Shown: piece after piece, positions 1 to 10,990 of the stretch
How positions within the stretch are numbered: the first letter of the stretch is position 1
How the letters are laid out: every line of letters begins with the position of its first letter
Assembly (NCBI GenBank): GCA_946800325.1
Contig: OX326958.1
Coordinates: 28,126,914-28,190,913, forward strand
Source: Luzula sylvatica
Taxonomy: Eukaryota; Streptophyta; Magnoliopsida; Poales; Juncaceae
DNA length: 64,000 nucleotides
Direction: 5' to 3'
Program-made: the position numbers and the translations under genes
Notes under the pieces: model-generated
What the model was told of the DNA's origin: nothing
The model's input: only the letters and a program-made list of their open reading frames with translations
Database searches by the model: none

Positions 1-288
1 TTTAGTCTAATTAATAGAATACCATCTCTTTCTTTTGGGTCTGTTCATACATGTTATACTTAGATTGAAAAAACAGGTTATAATTAATCAATTGACTCTT
101 ATTTAACTCGATTCCATCTATTTTTACGTGTCTTTTTATCATTATCCTTTGTTTGATTAGTTTTTCCCCTTCTTTAATTTTTCAGATCTTTGGTCCTGAA
201 TTTTCATTTTTTTACGTTTTACTCCCTGTAAAACTGTATAACTAACAAAATACCTTAATTTTAAGTTTTAACAGATTTTTTCAATTCA
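1..288. other. AT-rich stretch, nothing recognised
   Basis: I see no open frame or repeat in this stretch that I can assign. It ends at a possible intron acceptor (a T-rich tract followed by AACAG) just ahead of the ANTH-like exon. It could be intron or upstream sequence of a gene that begins outside the window. Confidence 0.4.
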
Positions 289-658
289 ATGTTTTCCTGG
301 ATAAATAATCGCGTAAGAAGGCTCGCTAAGAATAGCATTTGGGATGTAAGTATTCATTCATTCACTTTAACTATTTTTCATATAACACCCTCTATTTCTT
401 ACTATTTGCAAATATCGTGCCATGAGACCTCAAATGCTCAATTCTAGCACACCTGGTACATACCAATTTGAAATTAACACTAGTAAAATTTGAAATATTA
501 TTATTCTATATAAAAAAAATTCAATATTCTTTTATTTTTCTCTTTTGAATTCTTCAAACATAGGTTTATCCATCATGGGTAAGAAGTTATGCGTTGTTTC
601 TAGAAGAAAACTCGAATGCTTTAGAATCATTAGATATGACATTGAGACTGATCGCTTG
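289..658 (+). pseudogene. ANTH-domain clathrin-assembly-like fragment
   Basis: Two exon-like pieces join in frame. The first (289-345) encodes a peptide starting MFSWINNRVRRLAKN and ends at a GTAAG donor. The second (564-658) follows a CATAG acceptor and encodes VYPSWVRSYALFLEEN and about 17 further residues before another GTAAG donor. The pattern W-D-x(3)-S-W-V-R-x-Y-A-L-[FY]-L-E resembles the middle of ANTH domains in plant clathrin-assembly (AP180/CALM-like) proteins, which bind phosphoinositides and clathrin at the plasma membrane. That similarity is recalled, not computed. No continuation was found: the next acceptor-like site, near 746, brings an in-frame stop. There is no N-terminal ANTH start either. 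I read it as a gene relic, though the 3' piece of a gene entering from the left cannot be excluded. Confidence 0.35.
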
Positions 659-1100
659 GTAAGTCTTTTCTTTCCTTAATTTTCAGGACTTTTTTGTAAT
701 TTCGAAAAGTAGAGTGTTTAAATGAAAAAAATCATCTTATTGTAGAGAACCACGGAGCAGGAAACATGTACATTGCTGTAGAAAAAATCATCTTATTGTG
801 CAAGGAGAAGTTGGTGATCATGGCTGTAATTATCTAGGATTGTTGGGTTAAGGACATGGTTATGATGCCGTTCGAACGATTTAGAAGTATGTAATTGTTC
901 AAAGGAGTATGTTGTATAAATAAATGTTATGATGACTGTACCAGTACTACTATATTATAGGTGCAAGTTGTGAACATAATATAAATATCAAAAGAATGTT
1001 TCGGAGCGACTTGTTTGTTTTGTATTATTTAGAATTTAGAAGTATTATATTGTTTTCAAGAGGTGTGTGTGTTTTGTAAATGCAATCACAATATGTACCA
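659..1100. other. AT-rich DNA with a short direct repeat
   Basis: This stretch has no supported gene. A 20-bp motif (AAAAAATCATCTTATTGT plus two bases) occurs twice, near 727-746 and 783-802, which is a small tandem-type duplication. A short open stretch between the copies has no recognisable similarity. Confidence 0.4.
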
Positions 1101-1109
1101 ATTCGTATT

Positions 1110-2400
1110 ATTAATACTTTAAAAATACTCGTACCAAGAAAATTTTGAAATCACGACATTTAATATTTCGAAGCAATGTACCAATTATATAGTTACCAAT
1201 ACATATTTACACATTCGAATACAATCTCGCATTTCAGTACACAATAACATTCGACACATATTTACATCTCAATACACATTCAATACACATATTTACATAT
1301 GTACACGTACACATCTCAATACACATATTTACATTCAATACATATCTCAAAATATTATATTAACCTTAAACTATGCCTCACTTCTTGCTCACTTCAAATA
1401 AATCATTTATTTGCATTATGCCTCTTAAAACTATAATACAAGGTGTTGTCTGCTAATTCAAAAAACAAAAACGATGTAGATATAAAAAAGAAAATTTGCA
1501 TGTGTGTTCGTGCCCGAAACCCTAGTAAAACAGATAAATAAACTCCATAAATGTAAATGTTATTTGTATTTTTTCAAGATTGACATGGTACCAGTGCTCG
1601 GTTGGTGCCGGTTAAAAATGGGTAACAATACAATATCGGCAAATTGTGATTGCATCCATCCCGAGTAAATCAATTTCTTAATCTGAAAACTGGTTGAAAA
1701 TATAAAATTGGATTCAATATATTAAATAGCAGTAAGAAATTTCTAAATTTAGGTAAAATATTAGATGAAATACTTTAATTAGTTCCCAATTAATCACAAT
1801 TTCAGAAGGACCAAATTTGTAAATTTAAGAAAATACAAAATACCACGTTGAAGCCTAATTCCGGAATTTGACAAAATAGAAGGCTAATTAGGGGTAATTG
1901 AGGACTTTTCCTATAAGTTTGAATGATACAATGGAAGAAACAAATGAGATCATATTCCAGAAAAAGGGGTAACTGCATAGATGTCCTAAAAGTATGAATT
2001 TGTTACCACCAAAGCCAATTGCAGAGTTGAAACTTAATCGCGGCATTATTACGAGTAATTGGACAGTTAAATCTTAACGTAGGTAAAATATATGCCTTAA
2101 TAAATACAAATAAATAGAAACAAATACCAACATGATGCACCAGTTTATACTCGTCGCTAACGAGTACCGTCAGTTCAACTGAAATCAACAAGTGAGAGAC
2201 AACCAAGCAAGGGAATCTTCATCTTCTAAACGGCGCTAGAGATCTGCTTCGACAGAAATAGAGACGATCTCTTCGATTTTCTCTGCCAAAGACCTATGGA
2301 AGTGCGAGAGAGCAACATCGAACGGCTCCACGAGATACAGACGTTTGGCACGAGAGAGATGAAGCACGTCCATGGCGGTCTATGGGGGCAAGAAGAAGAC
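1110..2400. repeat. Diverged third relative of the palindrome arm
   Basis: The sequence at about 1648-1760 (GCATCC, then CCCGAGTAAATCAATTTC, then an AATCTGAAAA block) resembles the left arm of the large inverted repeat at about 10228-10330 in the same orientation. Upstream, the CAATAC/ACATATTTACA-rich block at 1190-1370 resembles the arm block around 9835-9960. The copy is clearly more diverged than the two arms are from each other. No intact gene is visible. It suggests that the arm sequence belongs to a repeat family with an older, unpaired relative nearby. Confidence 0.4.
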
Positions 2401-2698
2401 GAAGCCCTTTTGCCACGGAGCAAGAAGAAAAATGAATTCCCAAAATGAAGCCCCTTTGTAGGCAAGAAGAAGAAGAAGATGAAGATGAAGCTCTTTGCCA
2501 TGGGAGCGAGAATAAGATTGCCTATTTTTTACAAACATGGGAAGCAACGTGAGTGAAGAATGAACTAACAGACGGAAACGGAGCTATTAACATTAGCTTG
2601 TGTTTTAAAATTTAGCACGGGTGTGAAAGCGCATCTGAGGGTGTAAAACTTACCAGCAAAAATTGAGGTTTGCTTGTACAAGTACAAGTTATATAGGT

Positions 2699-2700
2699 GC

Positions 2701-2769
<69 letters not shown>
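2699..2769. repeat. Compound microsatellite (C)n(CT)n(TA)n
   Basis: A run of about 11 C at 2701 is followed by (CT)n to about 2742 and (TA)n to about 2769. It is simple-sequence DNA. Short frames across it encode only low-complexity peptides. Confidence 0.9.
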
Positions 2770-2775
<6 letters not shown>

Positions 2776-2984
2776 CTCAATGACCAACATTCTTACTTGG
2801 TCAATATTGACCAACAACGCTTATTTTTCAAAATATATATATGAAAATTAAATTTTAACCGTATATATGTGATCTATATCATTTAGATATATGATAAAAT
2901 AAATTTTGTATCATTTGAATTTTTCTATCTAACAATACAAATAACAAATTTTTAGTAAAATATTTGTACAAGGAAAACATGAAG

Positions 2985-2985
<1 letters not shown>

Positions 2986-3034
<49 letters not shown>
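2986..3034. repeat. (AT)n microsatellite
   Basis: This is a near-pure AT dinucleotide repeat of roughly 48 bp. A similar motif (AAAACAT, then AAAATAACAAATTTTTA) occurs on both sides, so the tract may have expanded within a local duplication. Confidence 0.9.
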
Positions 3035-3037
<3 letters not shown>

Positions 3038-3117
3038 CTAAAATACTTGTACAAGTAAAACATTAAAATAACAAATTTTTATATATATAGAAAAATTAAA
3101 TTTTCAGCATTTTACAA

Positions 3118-3216
3118 TTTGGATATCCAAACAAAATGTGAAATTACTAATTTCAACTTTACTCCTTCACATTATAATCCAATTCCACTCTACTAATTCC
3201 GCTTGCCAAACGGCCC
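3118..3216. mobile_element. 3' end fragment of a Harbinger-like MITE
   Basis: About 100 bp ending in GCTTGCCAAACGGCCC closely match the right end (about 35755-35868) of the 1.96-kb element inserted in the BLISTER-like gene. The shared block includes CCAATTCCACTCTACTAATT. No matching left end with GTGTTTGGCAA is visible upstream, so this is a truncated or solo terminus. Confidence 0.6.
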
Positions 3217-3559
3217 ATTGAGTTTCTCATAAAATACGATTGCAAGTTCACTCGGGAGGTCGGGAGGACATTTTTCTTTTTTGTTTTCTATGAAGGAAAG
3301 CCACAAATAGCAGTGCTAAAGATCCCCAAGCAGTATTCTTTCGTAAAATACGAGCTCAAGTGAGTTTTTTTTTTTGTTTATCAAAATACTTTAATCAGAA
3401 AACGATGCCAACAATGAGCCTCGAGTTCATGAAAAATCCAACTCAAAGTCTAATTCTTGGTTTGTTTTCAAAGAAATATATAGTTTTCCTACTTGCCTAT
3501 GATTGGTTGGTTAACAAAAATGTATAGTTGTTTTAATCAGAACGTTTTTCAATTTAGTT

Positions 3560-4345
3560 CCCTTCATTTTGAATATGTTTGTGCTTACTCTTATTTTTTT
3601 ATTAATTTTGATCCTTAATTTTGTGCTGACATGCCTATGAAACATTCTTCACGCAACAAAAATGAATTACCTCACACGACGCTTGTTCTTTTGAATAAAA
3701 CAATATATTATTATAATATAATAACAAAATAGTAACAACAACAACAATAATAATAATAATAACAATAATAATAATATTTTCTCATTTAGATGATTATTTG
3801 GAGGATTTATCGGAATATTATGTAACTTAACCAACAAATAACGGGATAACTTTTGGTGGATTTGCAGATACAATACAATGTCCTTCTTTACTAAGAGATG
3901 ATAGGGGGTATTTTGGAGGATTCGCTAGAGTGCTATGTCTGCTATTTTCGTAAATTGCTCTTGCGACCGATAAAATTAATACAAAACTAAATATTAATGA
4001 GACAAAACAAGAAAAATCCGAATATATTATGTGGAAAAGTTAATTCTTTGTTATTTTGTATGATGTGAGATAATATATGCCCCCACTCATGAGGTTTAAG
4101 TAGTAATGCAGATAAAGTTCCTTGATGAATCAATTCAAATGATTTGTATGTGATTTTACGTTTAATCGGATTGATATTCTAAAAAATAATGAATAATTGT
4201 CAATAAATAAGATTATTTGAATTTGTTCTTATGAAAAAAGTGAACGGATATCAAAATCTTTTGAGATTCTAAAACAATATGTATCTTTTAAATCTTACGT
4301 TGAATTTTATTAAAAAAAAATCCAAACATTGTGTAAATAAAAAAT
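3560..4345. repeat. Composite repeat shared with the palindrome core
   Basis: The block at about 3560-3800 (contains GTGCTTACTC, GTGCTGACATG, ATGAATTACCTCACA and an ATAATAATAATATTTTCTC tail) matches about 14523-14720 in the same orientation and about 11060-11290 in inverted orientation. The block at about 4040-4340 (starts TTGTTATTTTGTATGATG) matches the reverse complement of about 13790-14110. The two blocks therefore have a different relative orientation here than in the palindrome, so this is a rearranged copy of the same dispersed repeat. There is no coding capacity. Confidence 0.6.
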
Positions 4346-4357
4346 CTTTTGTAATCT

Positions 4358-4640
4358 AGGGTGTGTTTGGATTGTGAGAAAATTACAATTCTTCTTAAAA
4401 CGTCGAAACATGAGAAAATGATTATCATGTTGGTATAACATGTGGATCCTACGTGACGATAATGTGAAAAGATCATGGAGCAACAACTTTCTCACATCCA
4501 TTGTAAAATAATTCTCGTAAAAATTGATGGTAATTTTACATTCTCATAAAATTAATTAATTTATCCACACTTTTCTTTTGACCCAAACTTTGTGCAATTT
4601 TTTTGGGCCACATCATCACATTCATTTCAATCATTAGATT
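4358..4640. other. Possible Harbinger-like left terminus
   Basis: CTAGGGTGTGTTTGGATTG at 4358 resembles the GGGTGTGTTTGG termini seen elsewhere in this window. I could not find a matching inverted end downstream, so no element can be closed. Confidence 0.25.
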
Positions 4641-5085
4641 ATGATATGTGACAAAATTTAGACCATATCTTAATCATTGATTTTTTATAATCTTATTTTC
4701 TTTGTAACAATTTGAGTGTTAATTACTTTACACCATGTTTTAAATATTTTTACAAAGTCAGATCATCCTACATTTATGAAGCGAACTATTATTATTGGTT
4801 AGGTTCAAGTTAGATTAAGTCTATCCAATTGTTTATCACTTCACATAAAATTATATGATCAAATATGAATACAATGATAAATGAAAATTTTATATATGTA
4901 ATATTGATAACTCAATATGTAAATATTATAAATATACAACATACATTAGTATTATTTTTAGAAATTAAATTTAAAAATTCATTAAATAGATTCATTTTAT
5001 ATTTTGACATTCATATTAACATAATTCATACATACTTTTATCATAATTTAAATTTGTAAAAATATTATGTAAAAATATTTTGACA
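4640..5085. repeat. AT-rich dispersed repeat, copy 1
   Basis: About 440 bp run parallel to about 53690-54250 in direct orientation. Shared blocks include ATGTTTTAAA, ATTATTATTGGTT/AGTTT, ACATACATTAGTATTATTTT and TATTTTGACAT. It has no coding capacity, and the ends are not defined. The second copy carries a SINE insertion that is absent here. Confidence 0.6.
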
Positions 5086-5940
5086 TCCATATTTGTCACC
5101 TTGACATATATGATTTTTTTTTTAAAAAAGATTTAGGGATATTTATAATAACATTAGGAATTCACACACTTTTATTCCTTGTTCATTATTTGAATAAAAT
5201 TTAGGAATTATTTTGTTAAAAAAGTTTCAAAAGTTACTGGTCAACAATAAAATTTATTATTAAATATATCTGGCTGTTTGTTTGAAGGCCTATGTCCCAT
5301 AAAAAAAATCTAATTATATAAACAATTGTATGAATATTAAGACAAACAAAGCAATTGAGGATACAAATTTCCATTTTCAGTTAATGATATTGAGCAATTA
5401 TTTGATTACCATCAATTTAAAAAAAGGTCCCAACGTCATCAAATTAATATTGTTTGCTGCATAACCACACAACCTAACATTAAGGATATAAAATGAGCAT
5501 AAAGCACAAAAATGGTGACTTGATTGTGATGATCAAAGGCCATTATTCTCTCATTCTTTGGAATACTAGCGAATATATAAACATTATATAGAGGAGCATT
5601 TTATAAAATATCTTCATTTTTCATAATATACTAAATTCATTTATATATATAACTAATTTTATGAATATAATATTAATTAATGTATATGTACAACGTATCG
5701 TATCCTCTATTTTTGGAAAATTATCGGATAGCTGTTTTCGTATCGTGTCAAATACGGTTTCCTGCGTATCTGTTCAACCTAGCCAATAATTACTTGACCC
5801 TTAATTAGTTAATATCTACGAACATTTTTTTGATCTTTAATTAATGAATTAGTTAAGAAGGGGTTGCCCTAAAAAAATAATTTTTTTAGCTCGGCTATGG
5901 TTCCGTAATAGATTACTAACATCCGATAACATGGAAAAAA
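5086..5940. other. AT-rich intergenic DNA
   Basis: No gene is seen. Near 5690-5770 there are CGTATCGTATCC and GTATCGTGTC words like those in a patch at about 32830-32935. They may be fragments of one small repeat family. Confidence 0.4.
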
Positions 5941-5942
5941 AT

Positions 5943-6098
5943 GGATGGCCGAACATCGGTGTATGTCCAAAATGTCAAAATCTACAAGAAACGATGGCTC
6001 ATCTATTAGGTACATGTCCATCCGTCTCCATCATGTGGGACACACTTCTCATCCAAGCGGGACTGCCCTGTCGCAGCAGCTACATCCGGACCCGGTAA
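5943..6098 (+). pseudogene. LINE reverse-transcriptase zinc-binding fragment
   Basis: An open stretch of 51 codons before a stop contains C-x2-C-x8-H-x4-C (CPKC, then E-T-M-A-H-L-L, then GTC), followed by a tryptophan. This is the typical C-terminal zinc-binding motif (zf-RVT) of plant LINE ORF2 proteins. The rest of ORF2 is absent, so it is a short relic. It ends about 30 bp outside the left end of the 15-kb inverted repeat. The same motif spacing recurs in the minus-strand remnant near 41 kb. Confidence 0.55.
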
Positions 6099-6247
6099 TA
6101 AACTGGACAGGGCCGCGAGGAAAAATGAGGACCAGTCAGATGCAGTGTCACATTCATGTTAAATTATTGTTTACTTAAATTCCAGTATTATTAATTTGCT
6201 CCTGTCTAATTGCTAAAATTCACAGTTTTTTTACAATAGTTTATATT

Positions 6248-6512
6248 GACCCCAAACTAGAAACTAGAAGTCAAATGGTGTATTGACCCCAAACTAGAAA
6301 CTAGAAGTGACCCTCGATACACTTTGGAAATTGTTTTTTCACAATAGTTTATATTGACCAACTTTAGATAATATCAATTCGCTTCATATGTATACCATTT
6401 GACTTCTACTAAATCTAGTTGAGAATAATATAATTAATCTTATTATAGTTATTGGCATACGTGACCCCCCAAACTAGAAACTAGAAGTGACCCTCGATAC
6501 AATTTGGAGATT
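6248..6512. repeat. Threefold short repeat at the outer left arm end
   Basis: The phrase GACCCCAAACTAGAAACTAG occurs near 6262, 6286 and (with an extra C) 6464. In the last two copies it is followed by AAGTGACCCTCGATACA. The right arm (about 20975-21015) has a single copy. The outer arm end has therefore been remodelled by local duplication on the left only. Confidence 0.65.
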
Positions 6513-6704
6513 GTTTTTATATGAATATATTTGTAAATTAGAAATATAAGTAATATTTTTTTCTAATTAAACTTATTTTTTTTAACTTGCATTTTTTGTT
6601 GAGACATATAAGATATATTTTCCAGATAATACTTAAGGAACATGAATCATGGTAATCATTTTCTGTATATATTTGATTATTTAGAATTTTGAAGTTACAT
6701 ATGA

Positions 6705-7345
6705 AGCCCCCACCCCCCGAGGCCCCGGCCCCTCTTCGGGCCGGACCCCCCCCCCCGAGGCCCCGGCCCCTCTTCGGGCCGGACCCCCCCCCCCCCGAGG
6801 CCCCGGCCCCTCTTCGGGCCGGACCCCCCCCCCCCCCCGAGGCCCCGGCCCCTCTTCGGGCCGGACCCCCCCCCCCCCCCCCGAGGCCCCGGCCCCGGCC
6901 CCTCTTCGGGCCGGACCCCCCCCCCCCGAGGCCCCGGCCCCTCTTCGGGCCGGACCCCCCCCCCGAGGCCCCGGCCCCTCTTCGGGCCGGACCCCCCCCC
7001 CCGAGGCCCCGGCCCCTCTTCGGGCCGGACCCCCCCCCCCCGAGGCCCCGGCCCCTCTTCGGGCCGGACCCCCCCCCCCCGAGGCCCCCGGACCCCCCCC
7101 CCCCGAGGCCCCCGGCCCCTCTTCGGGCCGGACCCCCCCCCCCGAGGCCCCGGCCCCTCTTCGGGCCGGCCCCCCCCCCGAGGCCCCCGGACCCCGCCCG
7201 GCCCCTTTTGGGCCGGACCCCCCCCCCCCGAGGCCCCGGCCCCTCTTCGGGCCGGACCCCGCCCGGCCCCTTTTGGGCCGACCCCCCCCCCCCTCCAGAC
7301 CCGGCCCCTCTTCGGGCCGGATCCCGAGGCCCGATCCATTATTTG
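6705..7345. repeat. GC-rich minisatellite array, left arm (C-rich strand)
   Basis: About 13-15 units of roughly 36-50 bp read CCCCGAGGCCCCGGCCCC, then TCTTCGGGCCGGA, with a variable C tract. Some units are degenerate (CCCCTTTTGGGCCGG). Three or more frames on both strands stay open across it, but only because of repeat composition, so no protein is inferred. The array is inverted and longer in the right arm. The complementary strand is dense in G runs, so G-quadruplex formation is plausible. Homopolymer lengths may include sequencing error. Confidence 0.85.
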
Positions 7346-7349
7346 GCCG

Positions 7350-7560
7350 GCCCACCACACACACACACACACACAAGCACATACAGACATACAGAGGCCC
7401 ACACACAAGCACATACAGACATAGAGAGGCACACACAGACACATACAGAGAGAGGCACACACAAGCACATACAAAGACACATACAGAGGCACACACACAT
7501 ACAAAGACACATACAGAGGAACACGTGCACATACAAAGGAGACACACACATGCAAAATAC
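7350..7560. repeat. CA-rich tandem array, left arm
   Basis: (CA)n is followed by irregular units of about 25-35 bp containing ACACAAGCACATACAGA and AGAGGC. It is the inverted counterpart of the GT-rich block at about 19680-19925 and adjoins the GC-rich array in both arms. Confidence 0.8.
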
Positions 7561-7599
7561 CCACCAACAATAAACTAGCACAACCAGACACATAAATAC

Positions 7600-8000
7600 T
7601 GCTCCTTTTTCGTCACTTTGGAATTTCTTGTCTTGAGATTTCGAACTGTTATCGTCTTAATAAATTCGATTCGATCGTCCAACTTATTGTATTTCTGCAT
7701 CAATTGTCAAAACGAATTACCGTAAATAATTAAGAAAACATGCTTATTAAGAAAGAAGTAAAATTGAAAATTACCTTGTATAGATTAAAAAGTATTATGC
7801 AAAGAGATTCTTGGGCTGGAGGAGAACACCAATTTTTCAGACTTCAATGGCTGTGTCCAGCACGGTTTTTTGTTCTATCACAGAAAACAGAATTTAAAGG
7901 GCTGCGTCGAAAGTCTGTCATATTTGTAGCAATTGTCAAAGTCGAATCCATCCATCTAACAAGAAAGTAAAAGTAAGTATATGTTGTAATAATGATCAAA
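7600..8000 (-). other. Exon-like blocks of the left-arm transcription unit
   Basis: Read on the minus strand, this block mirrors 19300-19650 of the right arm. It contains an exon-like segment starting ATGGATGGATTCGACTTTG after a TTAG acceptor. A second segment (AAATACAATAAGTTGGACGATCG) follows a GCAG acceptor. Near-identical copies in both arms show that it is arm sequence rather than chance. I do not recognise the product, and stops interrupt the first segment. Confidence 0.3.
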
Positions 8001-8362
8001 TGAAAATTGAAACAAAAAAAATCAATCCATGCATTTCATAAGTTTTAAAAGCACAAGCGTTTTGACTAAATAGCAAAAACTGGAACTTTGAGAAGAAATT
8101 GCCTAAATTAAGCATCACAGATTCACGGGTGTATAAATTTAAGGAGAAAATACTTAAATTGCACTGAAATTAACAACAAATACAGTGTCTAAATTGCAAA
8201 AGGACTACAAAATCGCAAAACAGTTCCTACATGCTTTAAGAACTAACATAGATAATGACTGTCGATGAAATTTAGTAATCGAAATAAACAATTTAGGTTC
8301 TTTTTGAAAGTTCTTCACAAAAAAATTAACCACGAAAAGGAGACATGGCATAATATACCTGA

Positions 8363-8524
8363 TTAGGAGTTTGGTACACTCGCTATCTGCCAGAACCAAT
8401 CACTCGGATTCAAGGCTGCAGTTCTTTGGTTCACCAAGGCTTTGCTAAACTCGCTATCTGCCAGAAAATCAATCTTTTTGACTGGTTCTCGTGATTCAGG
8501 GAGGAAATGAGAGAGTTGAGACAT
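8363..8524 (-). CDS. 53-aa hypothetical, left-arm copy
   Basis: The frame starts MSQLSHFLPESREPVKKIDF and ends at a TAA after a C-terminal PNS. A run of 53 codons is duplicated with apparently two amino-acid differences at 18742-18903 in the other arm. Upstream on the minus strand are a pyrimidine-rich leader with TCTTCTC words and a TATA-like ATAATATAAA (8700-8709). A CAG/GTATAT splice-donor-like site lies just past the stop. This looks like the first exon of a gene carried in the arm, possibly captured from the host and truncated. I do not recognise the family. Conservation between arms may reflect arm homogenisation rather than selection. Confidence 0.3.
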   Translation of the reverse strand: MSQLSHFLPESREPVKKIDFLADSEFSKALVNQRTAALNPSDWFWQIASVPNS

Positions 8525-8699
8525 GGCTCGTATAGAAACAGAGGATTCGGTGCTGCTCGAGAAGTGAGTTACTTGAGTCTAGTCGCCATTAATTGGTTGA
8601 GAAGAGTTGAGACATAAATTGCTGTATATTCTCTGGGAAGAGGAGAAGAAGAAATGAGAGATGGGTTTGGAAGAATGAGAGAACGTATGAGCGAAGGGG

Positions 8700-8709
8700 A
8701 TAATATAAA
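8700..8709 (-). promoter_or_regulatory. TATA-like box, left arm
   Basis: The minus-strand sequence TTTATATTAT lies about 175 bp upstream of the 53-codon frame and is conserved in the right arm. The spacing suits a core promoter with a long leader. This is inference from sequence alone. Confidence 0.35.
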
Positions 8710-8869
8710 GGGCAATTGGGGATGTTCCAACGTTCGACTCCTCAACGTTCGGATTTTTAAAATACACGACCGTTGGCGTGGGATACTAATCATCTCCAGT
8801 TCGTACAGAAACAGAGGATTCAGTGCTGCTGGTTTTTATTTATTTGTTCATGCGGTTAATATATAGTTT

Positions 8870-9990
8870 TTTTGTAATATTAGTATGTATTATAACTCAA
8901 CTCAATTGTTTCTAGATGATTTAGTTCGAAAGTCAACTTTTATTTATTTTTCCGAATTTAAGCTGTAATTATCAAGAATTTATCTTTTCTTTTGTCTGAA
9001 ACTCTTCAGGACAAATTACCGTACAAAAGTAACAAATTTATATCGGGGACAAGAGGCAAAGTAGGGAAATCATATTTACATGTAGGGCCATCGAGGGTAT
9101 CAACTCAGTCACATATTTAGACCCTGCGACTGGGATCATTTTACATTTTCACCCCTCCTCTTTAATTCAAGGAAATTATATTTTCACCCCTGATTTTATA
9201 TAAATTGTCTTTCTTTCATTTCTTGCTGATCTTTTTTCTTTTTCGATTACTTATCCATTTATTTATGTATTCGGTACATATAGGGTTAATGGAGATCATG
9301 AACGAAAATTTAGGGTTTAGTTTGGACTTTTGTGCAATTTGATTGTTTTGTTGGACTTTTAAGTAATTTTAGAAATGTTGTTGTTTGATGAATTTATTGA
9401 TATTTGTGTAATTTGTTGGACATTTATGCAATTTTCGATTTATTAGTAAGAGAGGTAAAACTTGACTTATTTGAAATTTATTGTTTGTTTTGGACATCTA
9501 TGTAATTTTAAAATTTTATTGTTTTGCTGGACTTTTAAGTAATTTTCGAAATTTGTTGTTTCCTGAATTTATTTTCAATTTATTGATATTTGTGTACTTT
9601 GTTGGACATTTATGTAATTTTGGATTTATTAGTAAAATGAGGTAAAAATGGGCTTATTTGTAATTAATTGTTTGTTTTGGACTCGTATGTAATTTTAGAA
9701 TCACTTGTTTGTACTTCTCGGGAGAACATCGGGTGTACCATATTTGAAGATACGGACAGTACCGGTACCATATCATCATCGGAAAACACAAATACATAAA
9801 AAGACGAAATAAATTTCCATTTCAATTTTATAAACAAGTTCCCACACATTTCGGTACCAATACAATCACATTTCGATACAAACATACAAAAATTTACACA
9901 ATTATTTTCAACTCTAATTCAAACCCTAAAAACACTCATATTCACATTCACATTTACATTCAATCTAAAAACATCCATATTCTTCTTATT
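8870..9990. other. Left-arm non-coding segment
   Basis: This is AT-rich arm sequence, mirrored at about 17290-18390. It contains repeated phrases such as TTGTTGGAC and ATTTATGTAATTTT. A CATATCATCATCGGAAAACA block also occurs inverted near 17445. No gene is supported. Confidence 0.5.
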
Positions 9991-10005
9991 CTAACTTGTC
10001 GACAC

Positions 10006-10056
10006 ACTTCTTCTCCTGTCTTTGAAATCCCGAGCTTCTTCTCCTGTCTCTAAAAA
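10006..10056. repeat. Two-copy 28-bp unit, left arm
   Basis: About two copies of CTTCTTCTCCTGTCTTTGAA and the following bases form the inverted counterpart of the 18-copy array at 16768-17270. The difference in copy number shows expansion in the right arm or contraction in the left after the arms formed. Confidence 0.75.
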
Positions 10057-10065
10057 GCGGACCCA

Positions 10066-10240
10066 CCAACTTCAAGCTCCATTATCGCATCCAAATTTCT
10101 TCGAGATTCAAATTGGAGCTCCACTTCTAAGTTCACCAACTTCAAGCTCCATTATCGCATCCAAACTTCTTCGACATTGAAATTGGAGCTCCACTTCTAA
10201 GTTCACCAACTTCAAGCTCCATTATCGCATCCAATCCCGA
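10066..10240. repeat. 70-bp tandem repeat, left arm
   Basis: TTCAAGCTCCATTATCGCAT recurs at 10071, 10141 and 10211, which gives a 70-bp period with about 2.5 copies. The right arm holds fewer and more degenerate copies around 16650-16755. Confidence 0.75.
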
Positions 10241-10599
10241 GTATATCAAATTTCTAATCTGAAAATTAGTTCAAAAATTAAAATTGAACTCAATATAACT
10301 AAATAGAAGTAATAATTCTCAATTTCAGAAAAATCCAGATAAATAACAACACAATTAGAGCCTTAAAGAACCTAATAAACCCTAATTTGCCTCCCCAATC
10401 TTTCGTAATAAACACTAAAATAGCCTATTGAACCCTAATAAGCCGCTAATCATCCTCCAATCCATCAAAACTAGCCCCGATACACAAAACACAGCCACAT
10501 TCAGCAACATATGAATTGAATTAACCGATAACAACATCAATTAAGACCCAATTCATGTAAAATCAGTCGATTTAGACAATTTTAATAAAAAATCAAATG

Positions 10600-10990
10600 G
10601 ATTAAGCGCAAACGTTACTGGAAACTAAGAAATTCCTACAAAATTGAAACTTACCGCGGACAGCAGTAGGCCGACGAGAGTGAGCTTCGCACGAGTGAAC
10701 CATGGCCGTCGAGAATGAGCGGTCGCAAGACTGAGCTTGAAAATCGCCTCGGATTCGCTCGCTTGAGTATCGCCTCGTATTACCTCGGAGAGAAGCTTTT
10801 ATGAGATAGAGAAAGAGCTCGCGAGGGAGGGAGGGAGGGTTTTGATGGAGAAAGACCTCGCGAAAGGTTTTGATGGAGAAAGAGTTCGGTGTTAACTTGG
10901 ATGTTTTATGAGAACTCAATAGTGTCTTCATGGCTTCTTTTATGAATAGAAAAGAAATAAATGTCTATAATGAACCGAACACACTAAAAA
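10600..10990 (-). other. Exon-like block at the inner left arm
   Basis: On the minus strand this mirrors 15970-16225. It is a coding-looking segment rich in CTCTTTCTC and CCTCCCTCGCGAGC words, with GCCATGGTTCACTCG, ending at CCGCG/GTAAGT. That is a good splice-donor match. It resembles a 5' exon followed by an intron. Frames differ between the arms and no family was recognised. Confidence 0.3.

Noticed and set aside
6681..7591. Overlapping frames of 280-300 codons on both strands
   Set aside because: They are created by the GC-rich and CA-rich tandem arrays, which lack stop codons. The peptides are Pro/Arg/Gly repeats in every register.
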